A stretch of DNA of 64,000 bases from Rhabdophis nuchalis (lineage: Eukaryota > Chordata > Lepidosauria > Squamata > Natricidae), in NCBI GenBank assembly GCA_039707465.1, contig CM077644.1, positions 141,732,462 through 141,796,461 of the forward strand, given 5' to 3'. Shown here piece after piece: positions 58,601 to 64,000 of this stretch. The notes below the pieces were generated by a model. That model searched no databases. It was not told the origin of the DNA and saw only the letters and a list, made by a program, of their open reading frames with translations. A program made the position numbers and the translations under genes. Each line of letters opens with the position of its first letter. Position 1 is the stretch's first letter.

Positions 58601-60792
58601 CATTTGAACTGCCTGAATCTTCTGATTTCCCTGGTGCTTGAGAGATATAAGGTCTCCTGCTTGAGCAGGGGATTGGGCTAGAAGATCTCCAAGGTCCCTT
58701 CCAACTCTGTTATTCTCCTGCCATGCCCATATGATGGATCACCACCAAGGTCTTCCATCCTGTTACCTAGGCAGTCTTGACTTAATTCCATCCTCTGAGG
58801 AATGTGACATAAGAAGATCTTCCATTTCTCTTTGGAGAGTCAGCAGATCTTTCGGAAGTGATCTTATTCATCTCAGGGGTTGACAGAATCCCATATTCAG
58901 CTATTATTGGAACCTGTCACACTCATTCTGCTACCTTCAGAATTCTGCCAGATGTTCTATCTGTAGCTTTGCCTCTACTTTGATTTCAGAGATTATTGAG
59001 GGAAGGGGGGAGTCCGTAGCTCCTAGTCCTTTGGGGCTGGATTTATCTTGTATCTTAGCTTTGTCAGAAATGTTCTGGAATAAATCTCAGCACTTCTGTT
59101 CTTCTTTAGATACCCCTGACTGCTCTGCAAGCAATCCCAAGTCCAAGGATACTTGAACTAGCTAGACCAAAAACAATCCCTTCTGAGAGTGCCATAGATC
59201 GTTCCCCTGAGTGGCCTGTGTCAGAAGCAGCCAAGCTGGCAGTAGCTTCTCCTCGAATCATAGAACTCTCGCATCCTGCCAGCAGGTGGGCTTTCCCAGA
59301 TGATCTGATGGCTGTATTGATGGTCTCACCAATTCTCCAATGGTGGAAAAGGATCTTGGCCTGTAGATAACTCTTGAAGGTTCTGAGGGACCTACGGGCA
59401 GAAGGACGCTCTGAGCCTACACTGCATCTCATGCCGGTGTCTTATTCTTTCCATTGTTTTGTCCACTAAAATTAGTAAAGAAGAATGTGTGAGGAAAGTT
59501 ATGAAAATATATTTGTACATTTCCTTCATTTGATGAACTAGGCAATCCTTTGAAATCAGGGGTGGGATTCAAATAATTTAACAACCGGTTCTCTGCCCTG
59601 ATGATTTCTTCCAACAACTAGTTCACCAAACTGCTCAGAAACTTAACAATCGGTTCTCCTGAAGTGGTGCAAATTGGCTGAGTCCCACCACTGTTCGAAA
59701 TGAATCGATCTCTATGCATGGAGCCCATGGCAATTGGAACCATTGCTCACCGTTCATAAATGCCCAAAGTGCCTTTTTTCAGTATGTCAGGGGTGTCCAA
59801 ACTTGGGAACTTTAAGACTTGTGGACTTCAACTCCCAGAATTCCCCAGCCAGCATGGCTGGCTGGAGAATTCTGGGAGTTGAAGTCCACAAGTCTTAAAG
59901 TTCCCAAGTTTGGACACCCCTGCAGTATGTCATCCATAGCTGCCTATGCTAGATGTACTGTATCTTTTTGCAAATTGGATTCTTTTCAGTTATTTGCTTG
60001 GCAGGTGACTAACTAGCATTCATCCCAATGACTTCAGTGGGAACCATTGAGTTTGCTGAGAACAGAGAGCCCTCCTGAATTGGATTGTTAATGGAAAGAT
60101 ATTCACTTAACTGCATATAGAGATGGAGAGACCGCCTACTTTTTCACTGTTTTACTGCAGAATATTATTTTTTTCTATTATTATTTTTTCTTCTGCTGCA
60201 GCCAATGGGATTTTAAAAAGCAGCAGAAAACACAGTGGTATCATAATAATAAGGACAAGAAGCTAGTAACAAAACACATGCTATGACTTAAATCAGGGGT
60301 CTCCAACCTTTGCAACTTTAAGTCTGAAGGACTTCAGACTTAAAGTTGCAAAGGTTGGAGACCCCTGACTTAAATGACAGGCCAAACCTCATGAGTTACA
60401 TACAACAACATCAGGAAACAAGTGCAAAAAGATTTGTGTTGTGAAAGCATGACATATGTTTTGTTGGCTGGTTTGCAGAAATTTAGAACCAATCCTGGGA
60501 GGTTTATTATCCTACTGACAGAAAAATTGTCTGCCAAGAAAACAGCACATCCCCCCCCCGCCCCCCCAATCCAGCATGTGAAACTCTGGGGTTGAATTTC
60601 TTTGTTAATCTTGCAGAGAGCTTTATAAAAAGGAGCAGCATTGAGGCTAACGACTCTTTTCATATTTCTTTTGTCAGGGCCCCAACCAATCTTGTGCAGT
60701 TTAATCCAGATGCCTTTATTGTAAAGGAGTCGGCTAAGAGAGCATTTTGTACAGAAAGAGTTAAGACCTTAGCACAACCGATTACTCGCTGA
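31662..60792 (+). CDS. THEGL: THEGL (SPMAP2L), THEG spermatozoal protein-like
   Basis: Nine exons (31662-31680, 33502-33529, 35516-35569, 39452-39574, 43167-43307, 46136-46256, 57522-57653, 59110-59285, 60678-60792) join to 909 nt, 302 aa. The protein has eight THEG repeats of form R-[ILV]-x2-L-[AS]-x-P-[KR] at residues 16-24, 59-67, 104-112, 143-151, 179-187, 219-227, 255-263 and 292-300. The fourth and the last three-residue endings are looser. THEG proteins are made in haploid male germ cells; the related THEG is thought to bind a chaperonin subunit. The gene lies just after ARL9, as in other vertebrates. Exon phases all agree. ATG 31662 has a strong Kozak context (aagATGG). Exons 1 and 2 are very short, so the 5' end is the least certain part. 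It carries no visible transmembrane or catalytic domain. Confidence 0.9.
31681..33501 (+). other. THEGL intron 1
   Basis: No element that I can name. Small accidental frames only. Confidence 0.4.
33502..33529 (+). CDS. THEGL: THEGL exon 2
   Basis: 28 nt, THGFYSNE plus split codons, with acceptor cttctcttgcag and donor gtaaga. The split Arg begins the first THEG repeat. Confidence 0.75.
33530..35515 (+). other. THEGL intron 2
   Basis: No element that I can name. Confidence 0.4.
35516..35569 (+). CDS. THEGL: THEGL exon 3
   Basis: 54 nt, LQDLAKPKPTKDVWNFH with split Arg codons at both ends. Carries THEG repeat 1. Acceptor ttttccag, donor gtgagt. Confidence 0.88.
35599..36003. mobile_element. 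MITE, AGTCCTCGACTTA-end family
   Basis: Begins acagatagtcctcaacttac, ends aatcatggactacttgtg. About 405 bp, 30 bp after THEGL exon 3. Confidence 0.78.
36180..36430 (+). mobile_element. LINE 3'-end repeat (L2/CR1-like)
   Basis: Same family as 30870-31180 (aagggtatccatggctatca, ggatggagagataggcagga, gaatgctggactggatgggc). Confidence 0.6.
36549..36678. mobile_element. Palindromic hAT MITE, decayed
   Basis: cagtgttttcaaaattgata at left, arm gtggacttcaacttccagaa and gaattttgggagctgaagtt at right. Degenerate right end. Confidence 0.7.
36679..37124 (+). other. THEGL intron 3, unclassified part
   Basis: Nothing recognised. Confidence 0.4.
37125..37806 (-). mobile_element. CR1/L3-type LINE fragment with reverse transcriptase
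   Basis: Minus-strand 3' tail at the left, then ORF2 at 37723-37319 with GVPQGSVLSPLLFNTYMK and EYHLYADDTQLYIS. 5' truncated where the SINE at 37810 begins. Confidence 0.85.
37810..38103 (-). mobile_element. Sauria SINE, near full length
   Basis: Minus-strand copy. The tRNA-like head is at the right (ttagccactgagccactgcg and ggattcgaactgccgaattg), the body at the left (ccttcccaccaaaggtggtt, catggtcatgtggctggcat). Confidence 0.85.
38488..38560. mobile_element. Partial palindromic hAT MITE
   Basis: Left arm only: caactttggcaactttaaga and ttccagaattccccagccag. Confidence 0.5.
38935..39141 (-). mobile_element. tRNA-type SINE copy
   Basis: TTTATTTG tail, gtggcccaaagtcactcagc and cctcccagtttcttgtctgg; same family as the SINE at 23390. 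Confidence 0.5.
39195..39355 (-). mobile_element. tRNA-type SINE copy
   Basis: tactggcccaagatcaccta and cttaatcactccaccaaact, tRNA-like head at the right. It ends about 100 bp before THEGL exon 4. Confidence 0.5.
39452..39574 (+). CDS. THEGL: THEGL exon 4
   Basis: 123 nt with KLIWGNQDPIWPV and repeat RILSLAKPR. Acceptor tttataacag, donor gtttgc (weak at +3). Confidence 0.92.
39896..40545. mobile_element. hAT-type element, CAGTGATGGC-end family
   Basis: Ends gcgtgatggcgaaatgg and aaaagttcgccatccctg, with a perfect 8-bp duplication GAATATAG on both sides. Inside are inverted segments such as gacgtccaatttgttgga and cgctccaagcaaattgaac. Confidence 0.85.
40546..42440 (+). other. THEGL intron 4, mostly unclassified
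   Basis: Around 40797-40990 is an imperfect inverted stretch with two tgtttcag/ctgcaagaaaacaa type blocks; its family is unknown to me. Otherwise nothing supported. Confidence 0.4.
42448..42688 (+). mobile_element. LTR-like repeat, copy A
   Basis: About 240 bp sharing gatttccctggtgcttga, taaacctttataaccattta (with AATAAA) and taggtcagattcttgtaggg with 58420-58640. It could be a solo LTR; no coding part is seen between the copies. Confidence 0.4.
42689..43166 (+). other. THEGL intron 4, part before exon 5
   Basis: Nothing recognised. Confidence 0.4.
43167..43307 (+). CDS. THEGL: THEGL exon 5
   Basis: 141 nt with RSLFWYSCGQMSEIWKRPS and repeat RLLKLAEPR. Acceptor ttttttag, donor gtaagg. A downstream acceptor at 43197 would shorten it by 10 codons and remain in a matching phase, but the longer form keeps the typical YYSCGR-like THEG segment. 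Confidence 0.88.
43563..44105. mobile_element. MITE (AGTCCTCGACTTA-end) interrupted by a hAT fragment
   Basis: Left part to about 43820 and the terminal gtaagtcgaggactacttgt at 44085-44104 belong to the MITE. The GC-rich 43820-44082 between ends gagtttgacacccctg, a hAT terminus. Confidence 0.6.
44106..44574 (+). other. THEGL intron 5, unclassified part
   Basis: Nothing recognised. Confidence 0.4.
44575..45245. mobile_element. Possible composite DNA element with inverted repeats
   Basis: GC-rich block carrying several copies in both orientations of a gtgccaagc / cctaggtcagtg segment. Left has cagggcttattttggggg; right has gagggcttattttcagggg. The ends are not certain. Confidence 0.35.
45490..45985 (-). 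mobile_element. CR1/L3-type LINE 3' end
   Basis: TTTATTT tail, ctataccgcctgctctcccc, and the ORF2 C-terminus RGRAFSVAAPALWNDLPSDL. It ends 150 bp before THEGL exon 6. Confidence 0.82.
46136..46256 (+). CDS. THEGL: THEGL exon 6
   Basis: 121 nt with PRISPVWPISSSTL and repeat RILTLAQAR, ending PTQ in phase 0. Acceptor tttacag, donor gtaatt. Confidence 0.9.
46459..46686. mobile_element. MITE, AGTCCTCGACTTA-end family, short copy
   Basis: Begins cgagtagtccttgttcagca and ends ctgaataagggctacctgta. About 230 bp. Confidence 0.65.
46780..47080. repeat. Unclassified repeat with short tandem segments
   Basis: Starts tctccgagcttgtggtttgg and ttaccaggctaggtagcatc, then loosely repeated gtcttgtgatgggtca units (about 46912-46985). 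Relation to the inverted stretch at 40797 is suggested by shared wording only. Confidence 0.35.
47491..47907. mobile_element. Mariner-like non-autonomous element
   Basis: CCATATTTTTGGGAGTATAAG at the left and ctctgaaaaatgcag at the right, with TA at both flanks. Second copy of the 8539 element. Confidence 0.6.
48016..48087 (-). mobile_element. CR1/L3-type LINE tail fragment
   Basis: ttttattaaatttatacccc, gcccttctcgttaggaccca and gggcggttatag. Same 3' UTR subtype as 61830. Confidence 0.6.
48088..48639. mobile_element. hAT-type element, CAGTGATGGC-end family
   Basis: Begins cagtgatggctaacctttt; ends gattcgccatcac. Flanks GGTTATAG and AGCTATAG agree at 6 of 8. Confidence 0.75.
48640..49567 (+). 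other. THEGL intron 6, unclassified part
   Basis: Short C-rich runs near 48979 and 49026. No feature supported. Confidence 0.4.
49576..49710. mobile_element. Palindromic hAT MITE (CAGTGTTTCTC type)
   Basis: 135 bp hairpin, cagtgtttctcaacctcagt and complement, central gccagctgtgctggc. Flanked by TTCTAGAG and CTCTAGAA. Confidence 0.88.
49719..49853. mobile_element. Palindromic hAT MITE (CAGGGGTCCCC type)
   Basis: 135 bp hairpin, caggggtccccaacctttgc and complement. Flanked by CTCTAGAA and CTCTAGAG, sharing its left flank with the previous element. Confidence 0.88.
49862..51027 (+). other. THEGL intron 6, mostly unclassified
   Basis: Contains a bird-type CR1 scrap at 50391-50470. Otherwise nothing supported. 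Confidence 0.4.
50391..50470 (-). mobile_element. CR1 LINE 3' end, bird type
   Basis: atcatagaaccataaaatca and ggaattggaagagacctt, the reverse of the usual CR1 3' terminus. Confidence 0.55.
51028..51140. mobile_element. Partial MITE, AGTCCTCGACTTA-end family
   Basis: tagtccttgacttacaatca and gtgacttatgactg. Right part missing. Confidence 0.55.
51141..51604 (+). other. Possible LTR-like sequence
   Basis: Contains a short GACA repeat, an AATAAA (51369-51374) and cctctcttgggccctg repeats. I cannot assign it. Confidence 0.3.
51605..52131. mobile_element. hAT-type element, CAGTGATGGC-end family
   Basis: Starts ccgcgatggcaaaccaatgg and ends ggttaggcatcactg. Flanks TTCTAGGA and TTCTAGGG (7 of 8). 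Confidence 0.8.
52203..52539. mobile_element. hAT-type element, CAGTGGTGGGTT-end family
   Basis: Ends cagtggtgggttgca and tttgaaacccaccactg. Perfect 8-bp duplication CAGCATAT. GC-rich inside, no transposase. Confidence 0.8.
52687..52821. mobile_element. Palindromic hAT MITE (CAGGGATGTCC type)
   Basis: 135 bp hairpin, nearly perfect. Perfect duplication GTGTAGAT at 52679-52686 and 52822-52829. Confidence 0.9.
52830..53748 (+). other. THEGL intron 6, unclassified part
   Basis: A short GGGA-rich run near 52880-52905; nothing else supported. Confidence 0.4.
53749..53854. mobile_element. Palindromic hAT MITE (CAGGGGTCTGC type)
   Basis: 106 bp hairpin, nearly perfect, with a perfect duplication TGCTAACC on both sides. 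Confidence 0.9.
53855..56137 (+). other. THEGL intron 6, unclassified 2.3 kb
   Basis: The longest stretch in the window without a repeat I recognise. No coding exon in the THEGL frame is visible. Possibly unique intronic sequence. Confidence 0.4.
56138..56525 (-). mobile_element. LINE 3'-end repeat (L2/CR1-like)
   Basis: Minus-strand ORF with RITGLWNSLPEEVVTAVSLD and TFKKGLDEFMENKGIHGY, followed by the 3' UTR found also at 30870 and 36180. Confidence 0.65.
56526..57521 (+). other. THEGL intron 6, unclassified part
   Basis: Nothing recognised apart from the exon 7 acceptor. Confidence 0.4.
57522..57653 (+). CDS. THEGL: THEGL exon 7
   Basis: 44 codons in phase 0 with SEKEISKAAKRAEATP and repeat RLQQLAHPV. 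Acceptor cctatctag, donor gtaatt. It follows an 11.3-kb intron. Confidence 0.9.
57654..57979 (+). other. THEGL intron 7, unclassified part
   Basis: Nothing recognised. Confidence 0.4.
57980..58090 (-). mobile_element. CR1 LINE 3' end, bird type
   Basis: cagagttggaagggacctta and ctcaagcaggagaacatac, a minus-strand CR1 end. Confidence 0.6.
58420..58640 (+). mobile_element. LTR-like repeat, copy B
   Basis: Matches copy A at 42448-42688 in the same orientation; has gcaataaatctttatactca and ends ccctggtgcttg. Confidence 0.4.
58641..58725 (+). mobile_element. CR1 LINE 3' end, bird type
   Basis: gattgggctagaagatctcc and aaggtcccttccaactctgt, typical CR1 3' sequence, directly after copy B. Confidence 0.6.
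59110..59285 (+). CDS. THEGL: THEGL exon 8
   Basis: 176 nt holding two repeats, RILELARPK and RIIELSHPA, with SPEWPVSEAAKLAVASP between. Acceptor ttctttag, donor gtgggc. Confidence 0.93.
59557..59693. mobile_element. Short hAT-type element (CAGGGGTGGGATTC)
   Basis: caggggtgggattcaaataa at the left, gagtcccaccactg at the right. Flanks TTTGAAAT and TTCGAAAT (7 of 8). Confidence 0.75.
59788..59922. mobile_element. Palindromic hAT MITE (CAGGGGTGTCC type)
   Basis: 135 bp hairpin. Perfect 8-bp duplication CAGTATGT. Arms as in the copy at 52687. Confidence 0.92.
60294..60367. mobile_element. Palindromic hAT MITE, short
   Basis: 74 bp hairpin, caggggtctccaacctttgc and complement. Perfect 8-bp duplication ACTTAAAT. 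Confidence 0.9.
60678..60792 (+). CDS. THEGL: THEGL last exon
   Basis: 115 nt to TGA with APTNLVQFNPDAFIVKESAK and the final repeat RVKTLAQPI, ending TR. Acceptor tttgtcag. Confidence 0.92.
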
Positions 60793-60832
60793 TCACACTG
60801 ATCACCCACATCTAACTCTACGTGGCATTTTC

Positions 60833-60838
60833 AATAAA
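60833..60838 (+). terminator. THEGL polyadenylation signal
   Basis: AATAAA 41 bp after the THEGL stop codon. Confidence 0.7.
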
Positions 60839-61374
60839 TTAAAAGAACTATAGTGGTGTGCTTTGTCTACTTCTTGTACTGTTGTGTTTTGACTTCCACA
60901 AGTCCGTAATAACATCTGAAAAGTAACATCAGCTGAACTAACAACACAATTATTCATGTTTCAGCAGGAGCCTGACTTTTAAATATTAATGTTTGATTTG
61001 TATTTTCTCCTGATCCAATGTCATCCCACAGCTAACAATAGAATTTAAGTCAAGATAAAAATCAATATACAGCAAAAAGCAACACAATAATAAAAGAAAA
61101 CAGAATTAAAAATAATTTCATAAAACAGTACATAAAATAAAATGTTAATATACACTCACTTGCCCCCGTCCCCTTTGCAGCTCCTCCCACCCGGACGCTT
61201 TTCAGCTCACGTCACTTGCATGAGCGGTGGAGCGGTCTGCATCATATCCGTGATGATCGCCTCCTCAGCGGCCTCCCCCCTCCACTGCTGCCCCCCCACC
61301 AACTCCCCCCCTACAAGGCCACTGCCAAGTCAGTGGCCTCTTCTCCGCCACCCATGTCCCCCAACAGGACATAC
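60839..61374 (+). other. THEGL downstream flank
   Basis: AT-rich sequence, then a C-rich block at 61160-61370 of unknown origin. No exon recognised; HOPX, the expected next gene, is not seen. Confidence 0.4.
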
Positions 61375-61645
61375 TTCTTCCACCAAGCCGGTTTAGCTTA
61401 GAGCTTAGGGCTCAGATGCGACATAATTTTAGCAATTAGTAATTGGATTTATAATTTTATTAATGGGAAATATTTTTATCACAGGTTACCTAATTTAATT
61501 CATTTTAATATTATCATTGTATTTATTGTTATTTGTTGGTGTGATTTTTAATTTCCTGTACACCGCCCTGAGTCCATCTTGATGGAGATAGGAGCGGTAT
61601 ATAAATCGAATAATAAAATAAATAAATAAATAAATAAATAAACTC
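61375..61645 (+). mobile_element. CR1/L3-type LINE 3' end
   Basis: Ends ORF2 with FHQAGLA, then caccgccctgagtccatctt and an AAAT tail. Confidence 0.7.
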
Positions 61646-61680
61646 CCCCCCCACAGCGGCCTCTCTCTATTCTCTCTTTA

Positions 61681-61826
61681 GGTAGGTAGGTTGGTAGATA
61701 GGTAGGTAGGTAGGTAGGTAGGTAGGTAGGTAGGTAGGTAGAGAGATAGAGAGGGAAAAGTACACTAGGTAGGTAGGTAGGGAGAGAGGGAGAAATACAG
61801 TAAGTAGGTAGGTAGGTATATATTTA
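61681..61826. repeat. GTAG minisatellite, left part
   Basis: (GTAG)n with interspersed gagagagggagaaatac blocks. The same higher-order unit resumes at 62938-63110. Confidence 0.85.
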
Positions 61827-62937
61827 TTTTTATTTTATTTTATTAAATTTATACCCCACCCTTCTCCTTGTTAGGACCCAGGGCGGTGCACAGGCATTAT
61901 TAAAAACCCCAAAATACAATAAATATCAGTTAAAATGAATTAAATTAATTGACCCGTGCTAAAACCCATGTTAAAACCATTAGCAAATTATAATTTGTTT
62001 TTGTTTTTTAAAAAAGTCAGAAACGGGGGCCATCCTAGGCTGGCTTGCTGAAATAAATACGTCTTAAGACGTTGGCGGAAGAGGCGGAGGTCCGAGATAG
62101 TGCAAAGGTCGGGGGGTAGGTCGTTCCAGAGTGCCGGGCCCGCCACAGAGAAGGCCCTTCCCCTGGGTGTCGCCAACCGGCATTGCCCCGCCGACGGCAC
62201 CCGGAGAAGGCCCTCTCTGTGGGAGCGGATCGGACGAAGGGATGTATGGGGCAGGAGGCGGTCTCGTATATAGCTAGGCCCCGAGCCATGGAGCGATTTA
62301 AAGATGGTCATCAACACCTTGAAGCGCACTCGAAAGGCCACAGGCAGCCAGTGCAGCTCGCGCAGGAGAGTTGTTACGCGGGTTTGCCTTGAGGCACCCA
62401 TTATCACCCGCACGGCCGCATTCTGTACGAACTGTAGCTTTCGAGTGCACCTCAAGGGGAGCCCCATGTAGAGAGCGTTGCAGTAATCCAGCCGGGATGT
62501 CACAAGCGCTTGAGTGACTGTGCGAAGGGCTCCCCGGTCCAGTAAGGTGCGCAACTGGCGTATCAGGCGTACCTGATAGAACGCCCCCCTGGCCACGGCC
62601 GCCACATGGTCCTCCATGGACAGCCGGGAATCCAGGAGGACGCCCAACTTGCGCTCCCTCTCCACGGGGGCCAGTTCGCCCCCAATGGCCAGTGTTGGAC
62701 TTAACTGGCTGAACCGGGGTGCCGGAAACCACAGCCACTCGGTCTTGGCCGGGTTGAGTTTGAGTTTGTTACTACCCATCCAGATCCGTACGGCCTCCAG
62801 ACACCGGGACAGCACCTCGACGGCATCGTTGGGGTGGTTTGGGGTGGATATGTACAACTGGGTGTCATCAGCGTACAGATGGTACTCCACCCCAAAACCA
62901 CGGATGATCTCGCCCAGCGGCTTCATGTAGGTAGAGG
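61826..62937 (-). mobile_element. CR1/L3-type LINE, ORF2 C-terminus open
   Basis: Minus-strand copy, 3' tail at the left. From 62936 down to about 61988 a single open frame encodes MKPLGEIIRGFGVEYHLYAD, catalytic YADDTQLYIS, RLIRQLRTLLDRGALRTVTQ, LHWLPVAFRVRFKVLMTIFK and a normal C-terminus. No stop or frameshift in about 300 codons, so it is recent. 5' truncated within the RT domain. The frame continues by chance into the minisatellite. Confidence 0.88.
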
Positions 62938-63111
62938 GAGAGAGGGACAGGGAGAAATACAATAGGTAGGTAGGTGGATAGAGAGAGGGAGAAATACAAT
63001 AGGTAGGTAGGTAGATGGATAGAGAGAGGGAGAAATACAGTAGGTAGGTAGGTTGGTAGACAGAGTAAGAAATACGGTAGTTAGGTAGGTAGGTAGGTAG
63101 GTAGGTAGGGA
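62938..63111. repeat. GTAG minisatellite, right part
   Basis: Continues the unit gtaggtaggt-ggatagagagagggagaaatacaata in the same orientation as the left part. Encodes only YLPT repeats on the minus strand. Confidence 0.85.
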
Positions 63112-64000
63112 GTGAGCTTTGCGCATGCGCGAAGAATGGCGGCTCCGTGCTGAGCGCGACTAGGCCTGAGGGGTCTTTTGGCCCTGGGGGGTCGTTGCCA
63201 GCCCTCTTTATCCATCTATGAGGGTTGGCCCGGCAAGTTGGTCCGTTCCCCGACACGCCAGGTATTTTCAGTCCGCGGAGAGTGCGGCGGGCAAGGCGAG
63301 CGTTGGGCGGCGAGCTCCAAGTGCTCCAGAGCTTCGGAGAGGCCCTGGCGTCCTTGCTGCAGCCCTGGGGTGTCTGAAGAGGAGGTAGGCCGGGCAACCA
63401 GGGTGAAGATTGAGGAGGCCGGGCCGGGTATGGGTTGAAGATCTGGCCGCATGGTAATGACAGCAGACCGCGTGGCCTCCACCCGGCCTGTGCAGTCCCT
63501 AGCGGCCTAGCTGCATCCCTAGGGCGTCTGGAGAGGAGGTAGGCAGGGCGACCAGGGCGAAGATGGAGGAGGCCGGGCCGGGTGTGGGTTGAAGATCTGG
63601 CCGCGCAGCAATGACAGCTGGACCGTGCGGCCTCCACCTGGCCTGTGCAGTCCCTGCCTGACCCATCTTGATTCGGGCTGGTTTTGGAGCAAGGGACGAG
63701 GCAAGGATGGACAGATGGACTGGTGATCGAATGGGCTGAGGAGTGGAGAGGCGGGATGAGGAATTAACAGGGAAGCAGAAAGGGCTGTAATGCCCTTGGA
63801 ATATCTTTGGAGGGCTGAAGGTGGAGGCGAGGGTAACCGTTCTGGACTGGGCCGAGGGCTTACCATCTAGCCGTGTGAAAGACTATGCAGCCCAGGACAT
63901 TTGTGGCCTGTGAGGCTTCTTAGGCCGAGGAGTCAGAGGAAAAGGCGGAAGAGGAGCCTGACTTACAGATCATTGAAATGGCCGCTAAATCGAATGTTAG
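63112..64000 (+). other. GC-rich block, possible LINE 5' UTR
   Basis: CpG-rich, opening gcgcatgcgcgaagaatggc, with ATGGCGGC resembling a YY1 site found at LINE 5' ends. It has two tandem units (63355-63500, 63509-63655; period about 155 bp). An ATG in a strong context (gaaATGG) at 63978 opens MAAKSNV at the window edge, a possible ORF1 start. It could also be a gene-linked CpG island. Confidence 0.45.
63355..63655. repeat. Two tandem 155-bp GC-rich units
   Basis: ggaggtaggc at 63381 and 63535, gaggaggccgggccggg and gggttgaagatctggccgc recur at the same offset in each unit. Confidence 0.85.

Noticed and set aside
61160..61370. C-rich block as a possible HOPX exon
   Set aside because: HOPX is expected next by synteny, but no homeodomain-type sequence is visible in any frame here or to the window end.
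61681..63111. CRISPR-like alternation of repeats and spacers
   Set aside because: It is a eukaryotic GTAG minisatellite with variable blocks, not constant repeats with unique spacers.
61988..63637. A 549-codon minus-strand open frame
   Set aside because: It joins a CR1 ORF2 fragment to minisatellite-encoded YLPT repeats and to the GC-rich block by chance. Only the CR1 part is protein-like.

Overview
The window is nuclear DNA from a squamate reptile, most likely a snake. The evidence is the repeat content: Sauria-type tRNA SINEs, BovB/RTE 3' ends, CR1/L3-type and bird-type CR1 LINEs, AAAT- and GTAG-type microsatellites, and a dense set of short hAT and other DNA-transposon derivatives. The species cannot be read from the sequence alone.

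Three protein-coding genes lie on the + strand in the vertebrate order SRP72 - ARL9 - THEGL. SRP72 (594-16646) enters from the left as its last ten coding exons in the window, giving 353 codons plus stop, with the lysine tract, the 7S-RNA-binding motif and the GKGGW C-terminus. ARL9 (19147-25793) is complete: four coding exons, 232 aa, behind a GC-rich promoter. THEGL (31662-60792) is reconstructed here as nine exons encoding 302 aa with eight THEG repeats, spread over 29 kb. In every gene the exon phases join without a break and the splice sites agree.

All remaining sequence that I could classify is repeat. Largest are CR1/L3 LINE copies (12640-14655 and 61826-62937 on the minus strand, 4638-5250 on the plus strand). 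There are three families of larger hAT elements with 8-bp target duplications, a swarm of small near-perfect palindromic hAT MITEs, and about ten copies of a 250-400 bp MITE with ends like AGTCCTCGACTTA. From 60.9 kb to the end, the window is LINE debris, a GTAG minisatellite split by a CR1 copy, and a GC-rich block (63112-64000) with two tandem 155-bp units that resembles a LINE 5' end or a CpG-rich promoter.

The three genes are neighbours by conserved synteny, not an operon. SRP72 is a cytosolic subunit of the signal recognition particle, ARL9 a membrane-anchored ARF-like GTPase, and THEGL a germ-cell protein. The main observations for follow-up are a U12-type intron in SRP72, a perfect 65-bp inverted repeat in an SRP72 intron, a candidate RFX X-box in front of THEGL, chimeric hAT elements sharing a captured module, and back-to-back MITEs sharing a target site. 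I found no convincing new gene system, CRISPR array or RNA gene.
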